A DNA stretch of 64,000 nucleotides, from NCBI GenBank assembly GCA_019096065.1, contig JAGUCH010000002.1, forward strand, positions 3,732,501 through 3,796,500, in the 5' to 3' direction. The notes under the pieces are model-generated. The model had not been told where the DNA came from, did no database searches, and worked only from the letters and a program-made list of their open reading frames with translations. The stretch is from Paracyclopina nana. Lineage: Eukaryota; Arthropoda; Copepoda; Cyclopoida; Cyclopettidae. Shown in pieces: positions 11,229 through 20,967 of the stretch (its first letter is position 1; each line of letters begins with the position of its first letter). The translations under genes were made by a program, and so were the position numbers.

Positions 11229-13136
11229 TATTGTTGTTCTGTCTCTTCTTATCACTTTTGGCTGTTGTTTGCTGAACTCACGAGCTGATACGAAACCTAC
11301 TGCTAAGCAAAACTTTTTTGGCGTTGCAACCTTTTACGTCAATCATTTATGAAATGCGTGAAACGGCTTTTCCTGAAAGTGTATAAAATGAAACAGGTTC
11401 TTCTTCTTCCAATGACTGGTCATTTCACAAACAGGGTTTTCTTTAAATTGCACCTGCATGATTGGGGTCAGACCTTTATAAGTATAAGTTGTTATGGTTA
11501 CTATATGTGCTATTGCTAGAAGGTATTGTAGTGTAATTATGCATTTATGAGTGGGTCCAAAAATAAAAGCAGACTTTTTTGGACTAAATCAATTTTTTTA
11601 AGTCCAATTATTATTTGGAGCAAGAGCGTTGACATTGCTCGGCTTAAATTAGAAGCAGAAAACGTACGCTCGTGAAAGTAGCAAACTATCTTTGTTCTGA
11701 ATCTAGAATGCACGTACCCAAAGCAAAAATACAGCACAATACTAGACCAATCTGGCGCCAAGATTAGCGAGCTGAGTAGCTCAACTTACTGTAATTGTTG
11801 CAGAAATCAATGAATTTTGGATCAATCCAGCTCCAAGCTGAACAGCAGCTACTCTGCAATGTATGACCAACAAAATGCATAATCATCGAAAAGAAAACTA
11901 CAAGTTGTTCTATAACTAGCTTTGGCTAGTGTGTGCAAGCTTATGGCTCCATAAAAAAGTCCAAAAGTCTGTGGCCTTTATTGATTGATTTATTGTTAAC
12001 TACTACTAAGCTATACGCTTATTATGGATTGTCTTACATTCAATATTCGAACTGAAGCAATATTTGCCTGAGATTAATGGAAAGCAATCTAATTATTGAG
12101 GCCCCATTAAAATGAAAAATGCATATGAAGTCGTACTATTGACCACTTTTTTCATCAGGGAAATGGCCTTTTTAAATGGCCTTTGTTGCATTTGTTTTCT
12201 GCAGTGCTCAAGGCCGCTAATATTAAAGCATGCAAAAGCACTATAAGTCAGCCTATTCAAATGGAGGTGGTAACTGACAAATCGTGCTTGTGACGCATTT
12301 GATAAACATATATGGGGCCTTTTCGTTGCCAGTGTGCTATAGTTTGAATATTAACATGCGGGTACAGAACGAAATCTACTCGATCAAAAAAGGCCATGAT
12401 ATACTAAATATCATATATGATATACTAATATATACATATATTATATTTATCTATTTCTCTGCTACTCAAATTATGTCCAAGGCAATCCTTGATGCACGTT
12501 TTTTAACACTCATCAACCAAGATTTTGTTCTTAGTTGGAGTGAAGTTGAGAGCACGTTCGTGAATGATGCGAGCGACGCATAAATCTTAGCTATAAGATT
12601 TTCCCGGACAAATTTGCCCGGATTCGACTTTTTTGTGGTCAAAAAGAGTAGCTATGTCCTCAGAGAATTCATTTTATATTGTCAGCCTAGTTAGACCGAG
12701 CGTTGAGCTAGATAAGTTGATTATGATCGGAAAATTGTGCAAAGAAATCGCTCAACCTTCAATTGCAAAAATTAAATTCTTAAGTAGCAATTTTCCATAG
12801 TTGCATTATCTTTCAAAAGGCAGATATGATACATAAGGTATCTTTATGACCTCATTTTGAGGCAACCCCTGATTTCCCATAGAGTTCTAAATTAAGGTGC
12901 AAAGGTCAACTTTCCCGAACGTATTTAGCAACCTTCTTGGTGTAGCTAGCGTTCGATATACACACTAGAGCGCGACCCCTCCAATGCGATGCGCGAGAGC
13001 TTATTGTTGTTGGTACCAAGAGATTCTGGGAAACAGGTAAACTTCAGCTGTGCTTCCATTCAATGTGATTTCAGTCTGAGTTTGTCTGTGGGAAAAACAT
13101 GGTGGACACTGTAGAGTTGCCCAAAATTATATAATT
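11229..13136. other. Intergenic region with AT-rich palindrome
   Basis: No supported gene in about 1.9 kb. A low-complexity, partly self-complementary ATAT-rich stretch lies at about 12398-12450. The remaining open frames are short, AT-rich and without splice or domain support. Confidence 0.5.
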
Positions 13137-15234
13137 ATGGCTCATCAGAAATCGCTCGTTTTATTGCTTTTGAGTTTCTTTGTCAGTGTAAAATACGCTG
13201 AAGCATGCACAGAAAATGGCTACTTTCCCAACCCGGATCTTGAGTGCCAAAAGTGCCAAGAAGAAAATGTGGCTTATTTTGGGAACAACATCGAAGTAAG
13301 AATCGCTTAAATCACAGTAGAAATTCGAATATGGCGAAAAAAAAGTAAATGTTTGCTTGAAACATAGCGAATATTTTAAAATTGACGAATATTGTTTTAA
13401 TGACGAAATTGGATGAGAAATCAAGTTTATCATGGTTATCCATTTTGTCTCGAAAACTCACGCGCAAATTCGAGCATTTCATAAGAATTAGCCTCACTTT
13501 AGTTTGGCATGCTTTTTTAGCGTCCTTTCCGGATACTTGCACAGCATTTTAATCAAGAGCATCTTAATAGCAGACTCGTTTCTTCAAATACATCATAGCA
13601 TACCGGATTTCCTGAATTCTCAGGAATTTCATTAATTAATATTCCTTTGCAGAACTATGCCCCAATCAGCAGAGACATGGGGCTAGAAGATTGTCAGAAG
13701 AGTTGCGCAACCATAAGTGAATGCAAATTTTGGAGTTACCATACTTCACTCAGAAAATGCTACCTGAAGACTCACAGAGAGCAGGAATCATCTTTGGCAC
13801 AATTAGGCCATGGTTTCATATCTGGAGTCAAAGTTTGCCCTCTCCAGCATGGGCACAATCAGCAGCAGCCACCACTCGAAATTGTTGCGGCAAATGAACA
13901 AAAATTACATGCATTACCGGCAACTTTTGGCCAACAAATTCATCCAGGCATAAAGGTAAAAAAGTCGTTGAACCTCTCCACATAGAAACGCTTTAGGTGG
14001 GTCATACTGTATTATTATGCAGGACTTGGTAGTACCAGTTATCTCATTGCTTACAAGATTTCCAGTTCAGTGACCTTTTCTTATTTGTTCAGAGGAGGAA
14101 GTTCACAGTTAGTTGACAATTTCACTTGGTGCTACTATATATTTTATATGTGCTAGCTGTGCTCCAGCAGCTCACAGATGCAAATAATTAAAGTCACGAA
14201 TTTCCCATTGCTACATCATTATAAAACATCTTGAATTAATGGATGTTGTATTCCTGCAGGTCAGGGGGTTCCTAGCAGATGAACCTCAGCTGAAAAATCA
14301 CAATTTTTGTCAGATGATTCCATATGACCCAAGCAGAGCTGATGTCATAGCCAAAGTTCCCAGAGGGGAATGTGAATTCTCGACCAAAGCTTTCAATGCT
14401 CAGGCTGCAGGCTTCAAAGGCTTGGTCATCTTGGATACCAGAAACGGCACAATTTTTACCAAGCTTATTGCCAGTGACCTTAATGCAGTTCCTGCCTCAT
14501 TCATCAGAATTCCTGTTGTTTTCTTGCTACTGCGAGAATCTCAGATTTTCGACCAACTTTCAAAACCAGGCCAAGAGGTGATCATCCAACAATCCTCAGA
14601 AGATGACAAAAGTGTGCCAAAACTCCAGAACCAGTTGGTGTTCCCCTCATATCAAAAAGAGTCGATCTGGGACAAAATTAAGGCGCTTTCACCGCTCACT
14701 TTGGCTATTATCGGAAGTGCCATTCTGGTATCGCTGGTGCTGGTTGTAGCGCTGCAAGTTTGCATCTGCTCGAAATGCTGCTGTTGTAAACGGCGATCAA
14801 GAAACAGGGTTTTGCCAGACCATTGTGGCAATGCTCATTGCTCAGCTTTCAACGAAGGCTTCTACAATGGCTCAAGCAGTCAGCTGAACTCGAACTTAAC
14901 CAGTCTAGCTGATGCTCAGCAGAGTGACCAGATGGACCTTTGTTGTCCAGTCTGCCTGGAGATACCGTTATTTCCCAAGAAAATATTTCAATGTTCACAA
15001 GGCCACACAGTTTGTGATGAATGTCTGGCCAAAATTGAGCAAAAGTGCCCTACTTGCAGGGAATCATGGCTGCCCTCCTCAAACTTGCCAGTCAGGAATC
15101 GAATGGCTGAATCAATGCTGAGCAACTTTGTTGGAACGTCACCCATGAAGAGCATGTATTCATCCACTACCACTCTGGCTGAGGTCAATGTTCAGCCCTA
15201 TGCACCTTCAGCTCCTCCTTTAATTCTGGAATGA
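13137..15234 (+). CDS. PAN/Apple - PA - TM - RING protein, putative membrane E3 ubiquitin ligase
   Basis: Three exons (13137-13295, 13653-13955, 14260-15234) give 478 residues. Order: a signal peptide (LVLLLLSFFVSVKYAEA); a PAN/Apple-like Cys domain spanning exons 1-2 (DCQKSCATISECKFWSY, then KCYLKTH); a PA domain in exon 3 (IAKVPRGECEFSTKAFNAQ, AGFKGLVI); a transmembrane helix (LAIIGSAILVSLVLVVALQV) followed by a Cys cluster; and a C3HC4 RING (CPVCLEI ... CSQGHTVCDECL ... CPTC). PA-TM-RING ligases of the RNF13/RNF167 type ubiquitinate cargo in the endolysosomal system, but their RING is the H2 form. Here the RING is the HC form, closer to SIAH proteins. The added lumenal PAN domain could bind protein or glycan. 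Confidence 0.78.
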
Positions 15235-15350
15235 TCAACCTGCATGTTCAGAACTGAAATATAACCTACTTGAGTTCATCTTCTAAGTGAAAGGCAAGCT
15301 TATTTAGATTTTTTTGGACTTTGCCTCAATCAAAAGTCTTATCATTTTCA

Positions 15351-18300
15351 ATGTCAATTATGGAGTTGACAAGGTTAGCCGTTTGTATGGCAATTCTGGC
15401 AACCTTAGTAGTACTTGTGCCACATTACTACTGCAGATTTTTCCAAAAGCTTCCTCAAAATGAGGCTGCTGATGCTTACTTCTTCCTGGATGACTTATGG
15501 TCAGAGGAAGAGCTGAAGAGCCTTAGGCAGCTTGTCAAAAGCACAAAACAGTTTCACACAGCTGCTCAAGACTTGACTAGCCAAAATGATGAGTTTGAGG
15601 TGAAAACAGAGCTGAACCCTGATGGAACTTGCCCGCACTCATATCTGGTACCAAATGGAGATCATTGCATTCTACCAGGAAGAATTGACATGTTCAGGCA
15701 TTATGCTAAAACTGGTGGGAAATACGGAGCAAAAGTAACAAAATCCTTGATAATGAGTAATTTAGCAAATGAAAATGAATGTGCACCACTCGAAGGAGCC
15801 AGTTGAGAAGCTGGTGAGTAATGTCCAAAGCTTCCAGCAATATTTATTTGGCCAAGATTTGGAGAGGCCAGAGCTGAAATCCTTGTTCAATTCTGACCAA
15901 TACAAAAATGCATCAAGAGCAGTGTGTGGACCAGATCATCCTTTTTACAAGCAAGTGCAAGTCAACTTGATCATTATGGTTCCAGGCCAAGATTTGCCAA
16001 TGCACTATGATTTACCATGGTTCAGAAGTAAGTTATAAGGTTGCACTTTTTCGCATTATAACATTGCGTTACTGAAGCTTTTTCCATTGATTTATTTCAT
16101 GCACTGTTTAACGAATGGTCTAAAAAATTAGAAGAAGCTTTTCTAGAACTCAAGAAAAGTACAATGTCATCAAATAGTGATAGCATGCTAGCTCCCAACA
16201 AAAGCCCCAAAAATCCACCAAAGTCCGACACAAAATTGAAAAATCCGTAGAGCACAATTTCCTTCATAACTGTAACCTGATAGAAAAAAAAAAATTAATG
16301 CTTTCATCGAAAACATCAAGACAAACCTCATTGTCATTCATATAATATTCAATTTGCGTTAAATTGTCCGTTGTCCGTTTTTCAACTAGCACTCGAAATT
16401 TAGTATTGATCACTCCACAATTTTGAACTGTGCAAACATCTTGAGGAAAATCAACCATTAATTCTCTGAATTTGGAGAACTCCTCATGGGTGCTACACAC
16501 TTTATCTGCGAATTAATTGATCAATTTTAAGGGAAAAGTTTAAGAACGAAATTATGCTTACAGTCATCCTTCCTTTTCTGCCAAGGAAGAGAACAATTTA
16601 ATGATGCTTTAACAAACTCATTCAAGCAAGTTGCCAAAAAAGTTGAGTTGGTAGGATCACAATAACGGTCTCGTCTGCTTATTTTGCGCACTTTTTCGGC
16701 TGATAAATCAACTATTTTTAGCGTACGTTCAGTATCAAGAGCAAAGTACTGCACATTATCCCAATCGGTGAAAAAATCGCTTATGACTGATTGCATGTAG
16801 CCATGGTAATGCACAGTAATCAACTTGACCAATTTCTGACCCATTTCTGTGGCCTTAAAAATAACCTACGACGTTCAGTGGACAAAGAAACACAATGTAT
16901 TTTAAAAAATCATAGATTACACAGAGTACTACTTACAGAAGGTCTGTATTTGGATGCAGTTTTAACAATTTGATTAGGAGTATGAATTATTGCACATCGG
17001 AAAGCAACAAAATGGGTCTTTTTCATGCATCTGAAATTCTCTGAAATTAAAGATTCCACCTGGAAATATTTCCTTACTTCAGTCGAGTCACTCAAGTTTA
17101 CAATTGTCCTGCAACAAATAATATGTACATTAATGGCAATTTTGATTTCCTTTCATTGACCCACTTATTTCTATCACCAAATCGAATAGAGATTTGAAAA
17201 AGGTCCTCTACTGGATGAGTTTTCGAAAGGAGCGTTTCAAACGAGTTGATGCTGTTATCATAATCCAAATTATTTGCACACAAAGTCATGCTTGGAAACT
17301 CAGCTCCATACTCCTTTGAAATGGACACTCCAATTTCAGGAAAAATAAGGCTATGCAAAGCATTTCCAACAGCTATCATAAACAATAAGTGAAGACTAAT
17401 TTTTAAAAATGCCCTAAAGGACACCAGTACATTGCAATGTCTCATGGTAGTGAACTAACTACATTTGCAAATTAATCTTCCTATAAACATTAACTACTAC
17501 TGCAAATTGGAGCATGAATTAGATAAAGTAAGCCAATTGTCAAGAAAGGCTGTTGACAAGTTGTTCAGAATATGTAGTAGCTTTAATGGGAAAAGTTTAA
17601 ACACAATTCAAAGCCTTGTTTGAACAGGTGGGGCAAATCGATTCAACTTGCCACAATGGTTGCTCTTGGCCATGGCTGGATCCAAGCTTTGGAAAGAGGA
17701 TCAACTGCCCCAAGTTCAAGGAGTTGCATATGTTCATGAAATGCAGGATATTCAAGGAGGAAACTTTTTCTTTTATCCCAAAGGTAGACTTAAAGTCCAT
17801 AACGCTATTTAGTATTCAAAATTCAGTTTAATTTGAGGTCCTGGAGGAGGAGATGTGTCATTCAAGTCCAAAGCCAACTCTGGTATTGTTTTGGATGGGA
17901 TAAAAACCATCCATGGAGTTGAGAGATTCAGACATGAAGATACAGCACCGAAAATTGGAAAGGGCCAACACTTTTTGACCTATCAAGATGAACATGATTT
18001 ATGGTGGCTGACTGATCCCAATGGCCAAAAGATTGCATCCTACAATTCTTCAGACTTGAGAATTTCTCTGGTTTGGAGGTCAATTTGCTTCAAAAGTCGA
18101 GAAGAGCTAACCTCATGGAACCCGCTAAATTTCAAATCAGTGAATGGAAACGAGATTTTGCAAAGACTTGAGGATCTGTTAAGAGCTGAAGGAATTCTCA
18201 GCGGAAAAAGACCAGACCCTGTTGAGTTTGCCTTGATGCTTATGGAACATTTTGTCATTTACCCAATTGATAACTGGAGAAATGCCTGGTTTCCATTTAA

Positions 18301-18382
18301 CTATTGTGCTTTACCTGAGTCGTTCTCTCACAACTCCAACCTGAAGATCATTTCATCAGAAATAATGTCGTTGATTTGCTAG
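15351..18382 (+). CDS. Putative 2OG-Fe(II) oxygenase-like membrane protein, one frameshift
   Basis: Start chosen at ATG 15351, giving a signal anchor (LAVCMAILATLVVLVPHYY). Exons 15351-16027, 17628-17783 and 17838-18382 join well except for one base near 15795: the frame ending in PLEGAS then a stop is continued perfectly one base later by EPVEKLVSNVQ. This is a 1-bp insertion or an assembly error, not an intron. The PMHYDLPWF segment supplies an H-x-D pair and IHGVERF a distal His and Arg, the arrangement of iron and 2-oxoglutarate ligands, so an oxygenase fold is inferred. The first intron is 1.6 kb and contains an antisense gene. A poly-A signal AATAAA lies at 18417. Confidence 0.55.
16097..17445 (-). 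CDS. DEG/ENaC-family sodium channel subunit, nested in an intron
   Basis: Five exons (17165-17445, 16937-17108, 16562-16865, 16327-16505, 16097-16276) join in frame to 371 residues. Landmarks of the amiloride-sensitive channel family are a first membrane helix (FLKISLHLLFMIAVG) followed by FPSMTLCANN, an extracellular loop with scattered cysteines (CDPTNSTF, NCSLPW, CTVQNC), and the second helix with SDFGGFLGLLLGASMLSLFD, matching the G-x-S selectivity-filter region. Such subunits form trimeric cation channels in the plasma membrane. At 371 residues it is shorter than most pickpocket-type proteins, mainly in the loop. The whole gene lies on the opposite strand inside intron 1 of the oxygenase-like gene. 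Confidence 0.82.
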
Positions 18383-18650
18383 AGTCTTTTTTTATGGTGG
18401 AAATGTGAGGGCTCAGAATAAAAGATTGCGAAAGTACTCATTTTTAGGCATTATGATGATTCAAAATATGCCATTAACTCCAACTAATAACGGTTATGCT
18501 TAAAGATGAGTATTGTTTTTTTTTGTGGTGAGCCAATAGAGTAAAATATATCTTATTGATTGAATAATCTACGTAAGCAACATAAAGACATTGTCAATGT
18601 TCATGAAGAAGTCAGAAGAGTGAGTTACAATACCTTAAATTCATTGTAAA

Positions 18651-18736
18651 ATGAATTCGAAAGCTAGTCTTGGTATTTTCGTTATAAACGTGGCAGTAAT
18701 TATAATTATTGGCTCTCTTATCGGTTTCTTTATTTC
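18651..18736 (+). pseudogene. First exon, 5' part, of an LNR-domain gene, interrupted by the Gypsy insertion
   Basis: From ATG 18651 the frame encodes a short polar start and a hydrophobic signal anchor (INVAVIIIIGSLIGFFIS). It runs straight into the LTR at 18737. Continuing after the element without the duplicated TTTC keeps the frame open into a hydrophilic segment (KQSDEDNNGG) at 27982-28031. Together with the downstream exons this gives a type II membrane protein of 184 residues. The insertion therefore appears to split a coding exon. The 5' exon assignment is inference from open frame and hydrophobicity. Confidence 0.5.
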
Positions 18737-18981
18737 TGTAGCAGGGAGCGTGTCGGCCTACGGGTCGACCGCTCGCTGCGCGCGCTCGCCTCGGGCGCGC
18801 GGTAGTATAACGAGTAGTATAGTGTGATCATCAGTAAAGGAAATAAATTCACCGCATTGACACGTGTTGTCTGCGGCCCAAAGACTGACCTCTGCTAGCC
18901 TCCAGGCCCGTCCCCGCTTGACGTAGCCTAGATACGAGTAGTGGCTTGATAAGTCACAGTAGTATATCTCGACCTACTACA
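18737..18981 (+). repeat. 5' LTR of the Gypsy element (245 bp)
   Basis: Begins TGTAGCAGGG and ends CCTACTACA, short inverted ends TGTAG/CTACA. It contains a TATAAC-like box at about 18806, a TCAGTA initiator at 18831-18836 some 27 bp downstream, and AATAAA at 18842. It matches the 3' LTR base for base as far as I can read. Confidence 0.95.
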
Positions 18982-18983
18982 GA

Positions 18984-19001
18984 TGGCGCGGGTCGTTGGA
19001 C
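18984..19001 (+). other. Primer-binding site of the Gypsy element
   Basis: TGGCGCGGGTCGTTGGAC starts two bases after the LTR and begins with TGG, the complement of a tRNA CCA end. The tRNA species was not identified. Confidence 0.6.
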
Positions 19002-19339
19002 CTGTGATTTCATCACTCCACTACCCATTAAGTACATCCTGCCGGAAGCTATTAGTGCTAAGTATACACGATAAGTATAAAAGGGATAATAGTGCTGCTC
19101 AAATAATATCATGCTCGAGTCAACTGCCAAAACATGAACCTACGTGCAAGCCACGAAGTAAAGAGAGATTAATGCTGAAAGCATGAAAGGCAGTTGACTA
19201 TAAAAAGTAAAATAGTGGTGGCTAAAATGTAAAAATGTAAAGCTCAGACCAGAGCAAAAGGGCAAAGATCACTCTGCAATAGCTGCAGCTGCAAACAATC
19301 AGAAAGCTATCAAATAACAATCAAAGGGATTGTCCGTGA

Positions 19340-19720
19340 GAGCCAGCGGCCGAATGGTCAGCCCGGCCAACGCTGGTGCAAATCATTGTAGATCCTAGTT
19401 AAGCTAGGGCCGGTCAACTCACGGGCAAATTCCAACTGCAGGTGATCAAATAGTAATTGTTATGGGGGGACAATGGCCGAATGGTCGGGGCTGCTAACAC
19501 CAGTCGCAAATCATTTGGATTCCAGTGAATGCTGGAGCCGGCCACCCCATGACAATGTACAAATAAAGGGGTGGAGAAGGAGGATAGAAGCTCATGACCA
19601 CGTGGTGACCACATGACCGGTAGCGGATCAACAGCTGCGAGCTATCAGGATTCCACTGAAGCTAAAGCTGGTCACCACGTGCGGGTCACGGTCAAATAAA
19701 CGATAAGGAGAAATGTGACA
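19340..19720 (+). repeat. Imperfect tandem repeats in the Gypsy leader
   Basis: Three diverged units of about 120 bp share segments such as GGCCGAATGGTC (near 19348 and 19472), GCAAATCATT and GGATTCCAGTGAATGCTGGA (with variants near 19392 and 19655). The first segment resembles a tRNA A-box. The role is unknown; packaging or internal regulation is conceivable. Confidence 0.5.
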
Positions 19721-19806
19721 CCAGCGTGGCATTTTCGGTGGTCAGTAAACAATCAATAAATGTCACGCCACAACCCTCTGCAGTGACCTGCGAGCGCGTT
19801 GGCGGA

Positions 19807-19843
19807 TATATAAGACCACGCTGGTGGGGAATAGCTATCAGTT
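19807..19843 (+). promoter_or_regulatory. Internal TATA-initiator promoter upstream of Gypsy gag
   Basis: TATATAAG at 19807-19814 is followed by TCAGTT at 19838-19843. The A of the initiator (19840) is 33 bp from the first T of the box, a normal arthropod core-promoter spacing. Transcripts would begin 69 bp before the gag ATG. Confidence 0.5.
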
Positions 19844-19908
19844 CCTTTCGGGCTTTCCCTCAGTTAACAGTAATCACAACTCACTTCATTGTTGAATCGT
19901 AGACCACC

Positions 19909-20958
19909 ATGGTAATTATAATAGCACATTCTCACAAAAGACCGAAAGCTCACTCTTCTCCCCACGCATAGGCCCAGCCACCACAAGATATAGCTGCTGC
20001 GGTGGCCCTTGAGGTCAACCGCCAAATGAGAGCCAACGCTGCTGTTCAGCGTCGGCCTCAACAACTCCAACTGCTCCGCGAGACGGATAGCCGCTCCTTC
20101 CAGCAATGGCGGATGCATATCGAGTCCCAATTCGAGGACTCGATAGAGCCGGAAGTCACCAAGAAGATGCTGATCAAGGCATCTATTGTCGGCCTTGCGT
20201 TGGAAATGATCAATTCCATCGACAAGAAGTCGAGCAATGACACGTACACCTACAAGCACTACCTCGACGACCTTGAAAAGGCCTTTGTGGACGAGTCGGC
20301 CCAAGAGGCCGCCAGGGTGGCATACGACACCGCCGCGCAGGGTCCCCATGAATCCGTAATGACCTGGGCGGCACGCATCAAGTCGCTCTACCTGAGGGCT
20401 TTCGCCAATGACGCACTGCGGTGCGCCAAGGTCGACAAGGATCCAGAGGTCATTAGGAAGTTCACTATCAATCTGCGGGACCCTCAGACACGTTGGCTGG
20501 TAATCGCCAGCAAATATGATACGCTGACGGAGGCCGCTTCCAATGCATCCTCCAAGGAGTGCCTGGTAGGATTAGCCGGCGGCAAGGCCAACCCCCTGGG
20601 GCAAGGGGGCATCATGCAAATCACCCAAGAGGGCACCTCAGATCAACCCGACGTCGCCAAGATCATCGCCGCTCTAGGCGACAAGGCTAACATGAGATGC
20701 TACGGCTGCGGCGGCTACGGCCATCTCAAGGCTCAATGCACCAACCAACGCCAAAACGGCCAACGAGGGCGAGGAGGATTCCGGGGCCGGGGACGTGGCG
20801 GCCGCGGGCGTGGCAGGAACCATCCATACCACGCCCGCCCGCCGGTCTCGCCCCAAGAATATAATAAATATCGCAACGCGGCCATCGCACATGTGGCCAG
20901 TGCCCCCACGGACGCCTACACCTGGGAGGCGCCAAAAAACGGAGCCAGCCGGTCCTAA
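19909..20958 (+). CDS. gag: Gypsy element Gag
   Basis: The best start is ATG 19909-19911 in a Kozak-like CCACCATGG context. It is followed at once by a 60-bp candidate intron (19912-19971, GTAATT...CATAG) after which the Gag frame opens (AQPPQDIAAAV). Without splicing the ATG leads only to a 20-residue peptide ending at the acceptor TAG. A fallback start is ATG 20026. The protein has a helical capsid-like region (SFQQWRMHIESQFED), a CCHC zinc knuckle (CYGCGGYGHLKAQC, with C-x2-C-x4-H-x4-C spacing) and an RGG-rich tail (RGRGRGGRGRG). It builds the virus-like particle and binds RNA. It ends at TAA 20956-20958, inside the frameshift stem-loop. Confidence 0.85.
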
Positions 20959-20967
20959 GGGACCGGC
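20934..20967 (+). promoter_or_regulatory. Gag-Pro -1 ribosomal frameshift signal
   Basis: A_AAA_AAC at 20934-20940 is in the correct Gag frame (CCA AAA AAC). After a 7-base spacer an 8-bp perfect stem follows (20948-20955 with 20960-20967) closed by a 4-base loop containing the gag stop. The pro frame is -1 and open from this point. Confidence 0.85.

Noticed and set aside
12284..12583. 99-residue open frame in the 11-13 kb spacer
   Set aside because: It runs through an ATAT palindrome, has no family pattern and no splice context; composition explains it.
17041..17070. A 29-bp intron in the second exon of the DEG/ENaC gene
   Set aside because: GT and AG ends exist, but it is too short for splicing and the sequence reads well as coding.
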